From positions 9,050 to 23,118 of the forward strand of contig NYTG01000035.1 of the NCBI GenBank assembly GCA_002683395.1: a stretch of 14,069 nt of DNA. The letters run 5' to 3'. Both the position numbers and the translations under genes were made by a program. Below, piece by piece: positions 7,219 to 13,597 of the stretch. Below the pieces are notes generated by a model. It saw only the letters and a list, made by a program, of their open reading frames with translations, had not been told where the DNA came from and searched no databases. How positions within the stretch are numbered: position 1 is the stretch's first letter; each line of letters starts with the position of its first letter. The DNA is from Halieaceae bacterium. GTDB lineage: Bacteria > Pseudomonadota > Gammaproteobacteria > Pseudomonadales > Halieaceae.

Positions 7219-8118
7219 CTAACTGTCAGGGGTTGATTGCGCCACCAGCTGGTCTTCGCTGGGCAGTGTGTCGAAGTCGCCGCGATGGCGGCTGAACAGG
7301 TTTTCCGGACTCACTGACTCATGCTCGGCGCTCAGATCATCGGGGTCTGAGTAGAACCCCAACACATAGCCACCCTTGGCATAGCCAATGAGCGCACGTA
7401 GCTCCTGTGAGAGGCGCTGCGCATGTTCGGGAGGGCAGGATAAATATTGGTTCTCTTCCTGCCGGAGCCAGTTCAGCGTGTAGTGCAAAAATACGCCAAT
7501 ACGTGTCTCGCGCTCAGTGGTATTGGCACCTCCGCCATGGAGCACCGTGCCGTTGTAACACAGCACCGAACCGGCTGACATTTCGGCGTAGGCAATGTCG
7601 TGAGGTTCTGGTTGACGTTCTTTTTCCCACTGGTGTGAGCCCAGCACCACCTGAGTCGCCCCATTCTCCCGGGTAAAGGGTGTGAGCGCCCAGATCGTGC
7701 TGAAGAGAGGTTCTATCTGTCTTGGCAGGTAGCCACCCCATATGCCGCGGTCCCGATGGAGAATCTGGGCTGATTCGCCCGGAGCAATGGCGACCGCCGA
7801 AGTGAAATGGAGTTGCACATCATCACAGTGTGCCCCCAAATACGCCCGCGCTGCGGCCAGCATACGCGGGTCCAAGGCAAGCTTCCCGCATGCCGCCGAT
7901 CGGGCGACCAGAGCCCCAACTCGCTGTGTGTGAAAACCGGTAAACGCATCTCGCCCGCGTGTTTCGTTTTGTAGAAAGGGGGCAAGCTCCTGAGCAATAG
8001 CAGCCAGCGGTTCCGTTTTCAGCACATCATCGAGAATGACAGCGCCGTCTTTTGCCAGATAATGCAGAATGTCTTCCTGACCGGCATTCCCCGGAAGATG
8101 TTTGATCTGTGCGGCCAT
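7219..8118 (-). CDS. Phytanoyl-CoA dioxygenase family (PhyH) Fe(II)/2-oxoglutarate oxygenase
   Basis: Members hydroxylate small organic substrates with O2 and 2-oxoglutarate. Human PhyH acts on phytanoyl-CoA, while bacterial members have varied targets such as ectoine or halogenated natural products. The protein has 299 residues, a normal length. The iron triad is visible as H121-x-D123 (LHRDRG) and H194 (VLHGGG), and the 2-oxoglutarate-binding Arg is probably R206 (ERETRIGVF). The C-terminal stretch FLHYTLNWLRQEENQYL (210-226) is typical of the family. There is no signal peptide, so it is cytoplasmic. AGAGG lies eight bases before the ATG at 8118. It is the last gene of a three-gene minus-strand run, 24 bases after the alpha/beta hydrolase, and it converges on the GGT-like gene with only two bases between stops. 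The substrate cannot be read from the sequence. Confidence 0.88.
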   Translation of the reverse strand: MAAQIKHLPGNAGQEDILHYLAKDGAVILDDVLKTEPLAAIAQELAPFLQNETRGRDAFTGFHTQRVGALVARSAACGKLALDPRMLAAARAYLGAHCDDVQLHFTSAVAIAPGESAQILHRDRGIWGGYLPRQIEPLFSTIWALTPFTRENGATQVVLGSHQWEKERQPEPHDIAYAEMSAGSVLCYNGTVLHGGGANTTERETRIGVFLHYTLNWLRQEENQYLSCPPEHAQRLSQELRALIGYAKGGYVLGFYSDPDDLSAEHESVSPENLFSRHRGDFDTLPSEDQLVAQSTPDS

Positions 8119-8142
8119 TGCGATGCCTCTCTCAGGGTCTCA

Positions 8143-9009
8143 TTACGCCTGATCTGTGTCACTGGTGTGGGTGAGTGATTGTAGGGTGTCAGAAACGAGG
8201 TCAGGATGAGTGAGCATGCCATCCCGCGGAATAGTTAACTCAATAAAGTTCCAGTCAGGTCCTCTTGCAGGGCCCAACATGAGATCACTGCTCTTCCTAT
8301 AGCTCTGGCCTACACAATGAATATAAGTGGGGCTCAAGCCCTCCCAGCCGCCGTGTTCAAGCACGAGTTCATCGGTCCACTGCTTTGCCGGATGGGGGGT
8401 GATCAAACGATTCAGTTTGCTGGCGATATCGGGATAGTTATCGGGGACTAACATCTCCATAGGGTAGTCCTGCCAAAGGTTCATCTGGTAGCCATCGATA
8501 AAATGCTTTTGGCGTTGTTGCCACCACGCAGGAAATGCTCCGGTCTCGGGGTCCTTGGGTACACCGCTCATGCGACCCTCCCGAGGCACCAGTGCGTCAA
8601 AAAAAACAATCCGTTTGATGCGCTCGCGCATTCGGTCGGCCACGCCTGTGATCGTAATGCCCGAGAAAGAGTGCCCAACCAAAATAACCTCGTCGAGGTC
8701 TTCGAATTCAATGACTTGAGTGATGTCGGTAATATGGGTCTCGAGTCCCACGTCAGGATTGGTGAGATGCAAGCGCTCGCCGCAACCCGTGCAGGTGGGG
8801 GTATAGACTCGATGTCCCCGGGCCCTGAGGCGGTCTGCCACGTCCTGCCAAACCCAGCCGCCGTGCCACGTGCCGTGGACCAAAACATAGGTGGCTGGCG
8901 AAGAGGCAGTGACATGACAGTCGCTATGTGCCGTGCTGTTCGGGGCAACGGCGAGCGCCGCCATTGCGGCGCCGCTTCCTCGTAGCAAATTCCGTCGGCG
9001 GATTGTCAT
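8143..9009 (-). CDS. Tat-exported alpha/beta hydrolase (methylesterase/EstC-like)
   Basis: A single-domain alpha/beta-fold hydrolase of 288 residues. The N-terminus MTIRRRNLLRGSG plus an alanine-rich stretch (to about 28) is a plausible twin-arginine signal, so the folded enzyme is probably periplasmic. The oxyanion segment YVLVHGTWHGGWVW (41-54) and nucleophile elbow GHSFSG (S114) resemble the plant methylesterase, hydroxynitrile lyase and bacterial EstC groups. The expected catalytic His, normally in a G-H-D-x-M or D-H-M motif near the C-terminus, reads P-R-D-G-M (R262). The nearest histidine is H268 in MLTHPDL. Either H268 substitutes or the enzyme is impaired. The start at 9009 follows only a weak GGTAAG. 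The gene starts 11 bases after the CpeT-like gene stops. The substrate, probably an ester, is unknown. Confidence 0.85.
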   Translation of the reverse strand: MTIRRRNLLRGSGAAMAALAVAPNSTAHSDCHVTASSPATYVLVHGTWHGGWVWQDVADRLRARGHRVYTPTCTGCGERLHLTNPDVGLETHITDITQVIEFEDLDEVILVGHSFSGITITGVADRMRERIKRIVFFDALVPREGRMSGVPKDPETGAFPAWWQQRQKHFIDGYQMNLWQDYPMEMLVPDNYPDIASKLNRLITPHPAKQWTDELVLEHGGWEGLSPTYIHCVGQSYRKSSDLMLGPARGPDWNFIELTIPRDGMLTHPDLVSDTLQSLTHTSDTDQA

Positions 9010-9020
9010 ATTGAGCTTAC

Positions 9021-9923
9021 CTACATTATCGGTGTATCGACTTTACCCGAAACCATAAAACAGCTGGCCAGCAGCCACTTTAAATTAATGCCAATGCGAT
9101 TGGCTTCAGGCAGGGTAAAGGCGTACCCGTGTTCCTTAATGCTGCCGTCATCCCGTTTTTCAATAACGTAAATGACCAGCGAATCGCGCGTAAAGTAACC
9201 GTCATAGTTATTAATGGGCCAGTCCACATTGAAGAGCCTGAGCCCTAGATGACGACCATCTTGGTCGACGAACCAGGTCTCGGCACCTTGATCATGGAGG
9301 CTTAGGTTGTCGTAGCGGGTGTAGGGTTCGTCGCGGCCGCCCCCCACACCGGGAATATCCGCATAACACGTAAACTCTCGAGCACGATGCAGCTTTAAAG
9401 CGGGGGCAGGTGAACGCTTTCGGGGTGTCCACCAGAACTGTTGCTGCGCCAAGGTGAGCGCCTGGGGGCTGATGTTCTCGTCGTCACAGTCTTGATCGCC
9501 CCGTGCACTGAACTGTGCGGCGTCACGCGTCCACCAGACGGGGCAGCGCATGGAGCCATCGCGATCGGTAATGGCCATACGTACTGCTTTTCGGGCGTCA
9601 TCTGCCTCTAACGACCAGTACTGTTCACTGATTACCGATCCATCCGGTGCACTTAATGTGGCGGTAAACCCGTGCGATGCAGCCTCGATTAAGAGATTGT
9701 GCCGTGGCTGGGGATTGTCGACCTCGCGGCGCCCATCGAAATACGCCTGATTAGCATTGCTGTAGAAGCCCGGGAGCATGACCTCTATGACCTGCAGGTC
9801 GCGACTCCAGGGCGTCGTATCCTGACCTTGTGCATAGGTCTGTTGCGCAACAGCCAACGATAAAATGAGCCCCAGCAGGGTCAAGGCAATGTGAGCGGGT
9901 TGGAAGGGGGATCGGTCGATCAT
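9021..9923 (-). CDS. Exported CpcT/CpeT-like protein
   Basis: A 300-residue protein with a Sec signal peptide (hydrophobic 12-27, likely cleavage after TYA at 31). The mature part has the early motif PGFYSNANQAYFD (51-63). Two cysteines flank a tryptophan-rich stretch (C127-PVWW, C146), and QQFWW (161-165) follows. This spacing resembles CpcT/CpeT-type proteins, which in cyanobacteria attach bilins to phycobiliproteins. Homologues annotated that way also occur in non-phototrophic proteobacteria, where the role is unknown. The match is by recalled pattern and is not strong. GAGGAGG lies about eight bases before ATG 9923, so expression may be good. It is the first gene of the minus-strand trio, divergent from the VOC gene across 69 bases. 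Co-transcription with a Tat esterase suggests an envelope function (inference). Confidence 0.62.
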   Translation of the reverse strand: MIDRSPFQPAHIALTLLGLILSLAVAQQTYAQGQDTTPWSRDLQVIEVMLPGFYSNANQAYFDGRREVDNPQPRHNLLIEAASHGFTATLSAPDGSVISEQYWSLEADDARKAVRMAITDRDGSMRCPVWWTRDAAQFSARGDQDCDDENISPQALTLAQQQFWWTPRKRSPAPALKLHRAREFTCYADIPGVGGGRDEPYTRYDNLSLHDQGAETWFVDQDGRHLGLRLFNVDWPINNYDGYFTRDSLVIYVIEKRDDGSIKEHGYAFTLPEANRIGINLKWLLASCFMVSGKVDTPIM

Positions 9924-9980
9924 GGTGCTTGCCTCCTCGGCAGTCAGACCCGTAAAGTACTAATGTTATATCTTTAAAAC

Positions 9981-9988
9981 AAAGGAGG
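9981..9988 (+). promoter_or_regulatory. Strong Shine-Dalgarno site for the VOC gene
   Basis: AAAGGAGG, a near-perfect match to the 16S rRNA anti-SD, stands four bases before the ATG at 9993. It is the strongest such site in the window and fixes the start of this gene. Confidence 0.8.
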
Positions 9989-9992
9989 CATC

Positions 9993-10472
9993 ATGAGTGA
10001 CGTACCGGTCCTGATTCGTCGAACGACTATGTTGGTCAACGACATTGAGCCGTCATTGCAGATTTACCGCGATATTCTGGGCATGTCGGTGCACTACGAC
10101 GAGGAAATCGTGGTGTCCGGGGATGGTTTGCCTGCCGGCGAACCCAACTCATTGACGCGGCTGGTCATGCTCAGGTGCAAGGATGATTTCATCGGCATGC
10201 TGGGCATTTTGCAGTATGTCGATCCTCCGTTGCCCGAACCGCCGCCCCGATCTGATCCCAATCGCGTTCGTATCGGCGAGTCGGTCTACGTGCTTCATCA
10301 TGAAGACGTTAAAGGGGTGTACGAGCGGTTAAAGGAAGTGCCCGGGATTGAGATGGTCTGCGAGCCTGTGGTGAGCGAATATCCCAAGCCTGATGGCGGG
10401 GTGTTCCGCGTGCTGGGCATCAGCTTTTTCGACCCCAGTGGTTACTTTTGCGAAGTGAACCAGTTCGTATGA
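9993..10472 (+). CDS. VOC superfamily (glyoxalase/bleomycin-resistance fold) protein
   Basis: A small cytoplasmic protein of 159 residues built from paired beta-alpha-beta-beta-beta modules. The family includes glyoxalase I, ring-cleavage dioxygenases and epimerases, usually metal-dependent. RRTTMLVNDIEPSLQIYRDILGM (9-31) is the classic first module, and SFFDPSGYFCEVNQF ends the second, with E155 at the usual last metal-ligand position. The first-module ligand, often His, is replaced by RRTT, so metal binding may be incomplete. H-H-E-D near the start of module two could supply another ligand. Its stop overlaps the next start as ATGA (10469-10472), giving translational coupling to the MFS transporter. 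It may act on the transported compound. Specificity cannot be inferred. Confidence 0.87.
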   Translation: MSDVPVLIRRTTMLVNDIEPSLQIYRDILGMSVHYDEEIVVSGDGLPAGEPNSLTRLVMLRCKDDFIGMLGILQYVDPPLPEPPPRSDPNRVRIGESVYVLHHEDVKGVYERLKEVPGIEMVCEPVVSEYPKPDGGVFRVLGISFFDPSGYFCEVNQFV

Positions 10473-11794
10473 GTGATACCGAGGTCGCATCGCCCGCTCC
10501 ACAAAGTAGCCTAGCCTACGGGTGGCTCACGGTGGGTTTGCTCACCATCGCTTATGTTTTCTCGTTTGTCGATCGTTATGTGCTGGGTCTTCTGATTGAG
10601 CCGATCAAGGCAGACCTGGGTTTAACTGATACCCAGATTGGTCTCCTGCTGGGTCCGGCTTTTGCTATTTTTTATGCCACCATGGGTTTGCCACTGGGGT
10701 GGCTGGCGGATCGCAAAAACCGGGTCAAAATGGTTGCGATAGGTATTGCGGTTTGGTCTATTGCTACCGCGGCCTCGGGTCTCGCGCGCAATTTTTCGCA
10801 GATGTTTATTGCACGTATGAGCATTGGTGTGGGGGAGGCGACGCTGAGCCCCTGCGCGATGTCGATCATCTCGGATAGTTTTCCGCCCGAAAAACGCTCG
10901 AGGCCTATCGCGGTGTACACAATGGCGTTGTCGGTGGGCGCGGGCTTTGCATCGCTACTGGGAGCGGGGGTGTTGACCTGGGCGAAATCGGGAGGTTCTG
11001 TCACGCTGCCGGTGATTGGCGAGTTGGCGCCCTGGCAGGCCACCTTCTTTATTGTGGGTTTGCCCGGGTTGCTCCTTTCTGTGTTGTTCCTGTTCTTGCG
11101 CGAGCCTCTGCGTTCGGGTGGCCCCGCTGCCGCCGGTGGCAGCCTTCCGGATATGCTCAAACATGTACTCGCCCGCTGGCGGCTATACGGTGGTTTTGTG
11201 AGCGTGTTCTGTTTTATGACGATCGTGGCGTACAGTCAGGGATGGGGTGCCGCACTGTTTGAGCGCACCTGGGGCTGGGAGACGAGTTACTACGCCTCGA
11301 TTAACGGCGTGTTGCTGATCATTTGCGGACCGGCCGCAGTGCTCTCGGCAGGTTGGCTATGCGACCACTGGATTGCGCTGGGTAAGCGTGACGCCCCGAT
11401 GAAAATAGCGCTGTTTGGCGTGTTCGCCACGGTCTTGACCGGGGCAGTGTTTCCCCTGATGCCCACTGCGCCGCTCGCTATGGGCGTGTTCGCGCTCAAT
11501 AACATGGGTATTGGTGTGACCTCGGCGATGGGCGTGACGGCGCTGCTGCGGATTGCGCCCGGTCCGATCAAGGCGCAGACGGTTGCGTTGTATTACATGT
11601 GTATCAGTATGGCGGGGCTCTTTTTGGGCCCGACTGCCGTGGCGCTGCTCAACGATCATGTGTTTGGAGTGGAAGGTATCCGTTACTCGATGGCAGTGAT
11701 CCCCGTTATTTTTGGAGTGCCGGTGCTGCTTAGCTTGCGCGGTATTCTCGGTTCTTATGATCAAGGTATCGCAGAGCACGAGGGTTTAACGTAA
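10469..11794 (+). CDS. MFS transporter, spinster-like family
   Basis: A 441-residue inner-membrane carrier with about twelve hydrophobic helices. TM1 contains FSFVDRYVLGLLIEPIK (31-47). The loop 2-3 motif A is GWLADRKNR (77-85), and GVGEATLSPCAMSIISD follows in the helix 4-5 region. These are features of the spinster-like branch of the major facilitator superfamily, which includes lipid and organic-acid carriers. A longer reading from upstream non-ATG codons is unlikely; ATG 10469 overlaps the VOC stop and lines up with the usual short cytoplasmic N-terminus. The following hydrolase starts immediately after the TAA. The three genes probably form one unit handling a single compound. Substrate and direction of transport are unknown. 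Confidence 0.9.
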   Translation: MSDTEVASPAPQSSLAYGWLTVGLLTIAYVFSFVDRYVLGLLIEPIKADLGLTDTQIGLLLGPAFAIFYATMGLPLGWLADRKNRVKMVAIGIAVWSIATAASGLARNFSQMFIARMSIGVGEATLSPCAMSIISDSFPPEKRSRPIAVYTMALSVGAGFASLLGAGVLTWAKSGGSVTLPVIGELAPWQATFFIVGLPGLLLSVLFLFLREPLRSGGPAAAGGSLPDMLKHVLARWRLYGGFVSVFCFMTIVAYSQGWGAALFERTWGWETSYYASINGVLLIICGPAAVLSAGWLCDHWIALGKRDAPMKIALFGVFATVLTGAVFPLMPTAPLAMGVFALNNMGIGVTSAMGVTALLRIAPGPIKAQTVALYYMCISMAGLFLGPTAVALLNDHVFGVEGIRYSMAVIPVIFGVPVLLSLRGILGSYDQGIAEHEGLT

Positions 11795-12580
11795 ATGAGC
11801 ACCGCGCGAAGAAGTTATCTCGATAATCTGGCCGGCCAGCTGCATGTTTGGCACTGGGAAGGGGGTGAGCCCGGCTTGCCTCCGGTTATTTGCCTGCCTC
11901 CCGTTCCCTACGGAGGACGATTTTTTGACAGCTTTGCGGTGGCTTATCGTGGCCCGGTATGGAGCGCGGATTTGCCAGGCTACGGATTTTCTGACCCCGT
12001 GGCTGATGCGCCGACCGTGCCGGGTTATACCGAGGCCATGACGCCACTACTGGAGTCTGTTGGGCAGCCCGTTTGGTTGACAGGCTTTCATTCGGGAGCC
12101 TTAGTGGCCATGGAAATGGCCAATCAATTTCCTCAGCACGTCAGTGGCTTGGTGTTGGTGGATATTCCGGTCTTCTCAGGTCCCGAGATGGCGGATCTCC
12201 GAGAGTCACTCACCAACCCGCCGAATTATCTTGATCAGGACGATCCCCTGAACAGTTTATTTCAGTCAATGGTGGCGGATCGATTGGACAAAGTGGACTA
12301 CCCCAGAGCGCTGGACCTGTTCTTCGATTTTATCGGAGCCGGAGAGGGCAGAAATGCCGGTTACCATGCGGCGGCGACCTATGAGGCGGAGCCCTCTGCA
12401 GCTCAGGTGGCGCAGCCCGCGCTGATTATTGCCACTCACTCCAGTCTTCGCGAGGGCACGGTAAAGGTGGCAGACTCGATGCCCAATGCGACTTTGGTCG
12501 AGCGCGATGACATCACCATGCCGGCGTTTGAGTTGGGTGCCCAGAAAATGGCTGACTTAGCGCGCGATTTTATCTGTTGA
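11795..12580 (+). CDS. Alpha/beta-fold hydrolase with atypical G-x-H-S-G elbow
   Basis: A 261-residue alpha/beta-fold protein. VICLPPVPYGGRFFDSF (31-47) is the oxyanion region, SADLPGYGFSDP (57-68) the conserved strand-4 loop, and VWLTGFHSGALVAMEMAN (93-110) the nucleophile elbow. The elbow reads G97-F-H99-S100-G101 instead of G-x-S-x-G. If the two glycines are kept in register, His sits at the nucleophile position with Ser one residue later. The usual C-terminal catalytic His is also not evident: the segment before the last helix reads ERDDITMPAFELG (236-248). It may be a non-hydrolytic or altered-mechanism member. The start at ATG 11795 directly follows the MFS stop, with GAGGG about ten bases upstream. 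No signal peptide is seen, so it is cytoplasmic. Confidence 0.83.
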   Translation: MSTARRSYLDNLAGQLHVWHWEGGEPGLPPVICLPPVPYGGRFFDSFAVAYRGPVWSADLPGYGFSDPVADAPTVPGYTEAMTPLLESVGQPVWLTGFHSGALVAMEMANQFPQHVSGLVLVDIPVFSGPEMADLRESLTNPPNYLDQDDPLNSLFQSMVADRLDKVDYPRALDLFFDFIGAGEGRNAGYHAAATYEAEPSAAQVAQPALIIATHSSLREGTVKVADSMPNATLVERDDITMPAFELGAQKMADLARDFIC

Positions 12581-12656
12581 AGGGCACATGATAACGAGCG
12601 CAATGTTGTGAGGCAGAACGCTCCCAGAACACTCGATTTTGTCGCCAATCAAAATT

Positions 12657-12669
12657 GATATACTATATC
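12657..12669. promoter_or_regulatory. Candidate Zur operator over the -10 element
   Basis: A perfect 13-base dyad, GATATA-C-TATATC, is centred at 12663 in an AT-rich stretch, 44 bases before the zur-like start. It contains TATACT (12659-12664), a good sigma70 -10 candidate, though no good -35 is seen. A second dyad, ATCAA-AA-TTGAT (12648-12659), overlaps its left side. The position and AT-rich symmetry fit Fur/Zur-type boxes and would allow autorepression when zinc is plentiful. Operator identity is inferred. Confidence 0.5.
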
Positions 12670-12712
12670 TTTTGATCGAGACCACGGAGAGGTGCAGGAG
12701 GGCCGATCAAGC

Positions 12713-13174
12713 ATGTCAGACGTCAAGACAGTGACGAAAAGTGTCGAGCAGAAATTTGCTGATCGAGGGATCAGATTGACCCGCAGACGTCGGCAAGTTC
12801 TCGATGTTTTGATGAGCGCTGATGCCGCTCTATCAGCCTATGACATTGCGGAGCTGTGTAATGCGGGTTCTGAAAGTCACATGCCCACCATGTCCGTGTA
12901 CCGCATTCTGGATTTATTGCAGGAAGAGCAATTCATACACAGACTAGAAACGGCCAACAAATATGTGTCCTGTTCTCATATTGCCTGTGCCCATGAGCAT
13001 TCCGGGTCGCAATTTTTGATCTGTGATGGCTGTCGAAGAGTTGAGGAAATTCAGCTCTCACCTGAAGCGGTGGGTGCCGTAGAGATGGCTGCGAATGCCG
13101 TGGGGTTTGCTTCAATCAGCCCTCAATTGGAAGTCAAAGGGCTCTGTGTCGACTGTCAACCCGAACGAATCTAA
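12713..13174 (+). CDS. zur: Fur-family zinc uptake regulator (Zur-like)
   Basis: A 153-residue dimeric repressor that binds DNA when loaded with zinc. The winged helix spans about 15-80 (GIRLTRRRRQVLDVL; recognition region MPTMSVYRILDLL at 57-69). The C-terminal metal domain has structural cysteine pairs C104-x-x-C107 and C145-x-x-C148. Probable sensory ligands are H76, C87, H94 or H96, and E111, matching the layout of E. coli Zur. The paired CxxC motifs and the GLCVDC ending favour Zur over Fur, as do the downstream MerC-like and ZrgA-like genes. ATG 12713 has AGGAGGG eleven to sixteen bases upstream. An in-frame GTG at 12692 would add seven residues and is less likely. A dyad lies over its promoter. 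Confidence 0.87.
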   Translation: MSDVKTVTKSVEQKFADRGIRLTRRRRQVLDVLMSADAALSAYDIAELCNAGSESHMPTMSVYRILDLLQEEQFIHRLETANKYVSCSHIACAHEHSGSQFLICDGCRRVEEIQLSPEAVGAVEMAANAVGFASISPQLEVKGLCVDCQPERI

Positions 13175-13189
13175 GCCAGAGAAACTATC

Positions 13190-13597
13190 ATGTTAAGTGA
13201 GCGCTCAATTATTCCCACGGCGGATAAAGCTGCTATTGGCTTGTCATCTATTTGTGCCGTTCACTGTCTCGTTCTGCCAGTATTAGTAGCCCTTTTCCCG
13301 TCCCTGATGGTCGCTGGTATGCAGGATGAGCGGATCCACCTAGGGTTGTTGGTGTTGGTTGTCCCAGTGAGCGCTTTTGCTTTGATTATGGGATGCCGGC
13401 AGCATCGGCAATTACCCATCGTTTGTCTTGGGCTGGTGGGTATTCTTGTGCTGTTATTCTCGGCACTTTTCGGCCACGACTGGGGGGGAGAGGCAATGGA
13501 GGTCACTGGCACGTTATTGGGAGCGGGCCTTGTTGCGTGCAGCCACGTCTTGAATTTCAGACTCTGTAAGTCTTCAGCGGTGTGTAACCGTGCTTAG
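13190..13597 (+). CDS. MerC-like integral membrane protein
   Basis: A 135-residue inner-membrane protein with four predicted helices (about 14-40, 48-68, 75-94, 104-123). DKAAIGLSSICAVHCLVLPVL (12-32) matches the MerC N-terminal signature, including C22 and C26, the pair used for Hg(II) in classical MerC. H25, H50 and H96 are other possible metal ligands. No other mer gene is present, and it lies 15 bases behind the zur-like gene and overlaps a zinc-binding secreted protein. Zinc or a related metal is therefore the likelier cargo (inference). The ribosome binding site is weak (AGAGA). The stop overlaps the next gene if that gene starts at GTG 13590. Confidence 0.83.
   Translation: MLSERSIIPTADKAAIGLSSICAVHCLVLPVLVALFPSLMVAGMQDERIHLGLLVLVVPVSAFALIMGCRQHRQLPIVCLGLVGILVLLFSALFGHDWGGEAMEVTGTLLGAGLVACSHVLNFRLCKSSAVCNRA

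Noticed and set aside
7215..7233. CCCT...AGGG hairpin between convergent genes as a bidirectional terminator
   Set aside because: Short stem and no T-run on either strand.
12596..12623. GAGCG...CGCTC hairpin after the second hydrolase as a terminator
   Set aside because: Five-base stem, 18-base loop and no adjacent T-tract.
12692..12712. Earlier GTG start for the zur-like gene
   Set aside because: The upstream GGAGAG touches the codon without spacing, whereas ATG 12713 has an AGGAGGG at usable distance.
13190..13597. Mercury-resistance operon
   Set aside because: No merR, merA, merT or merP is present; the flanking genes are zinc-related.
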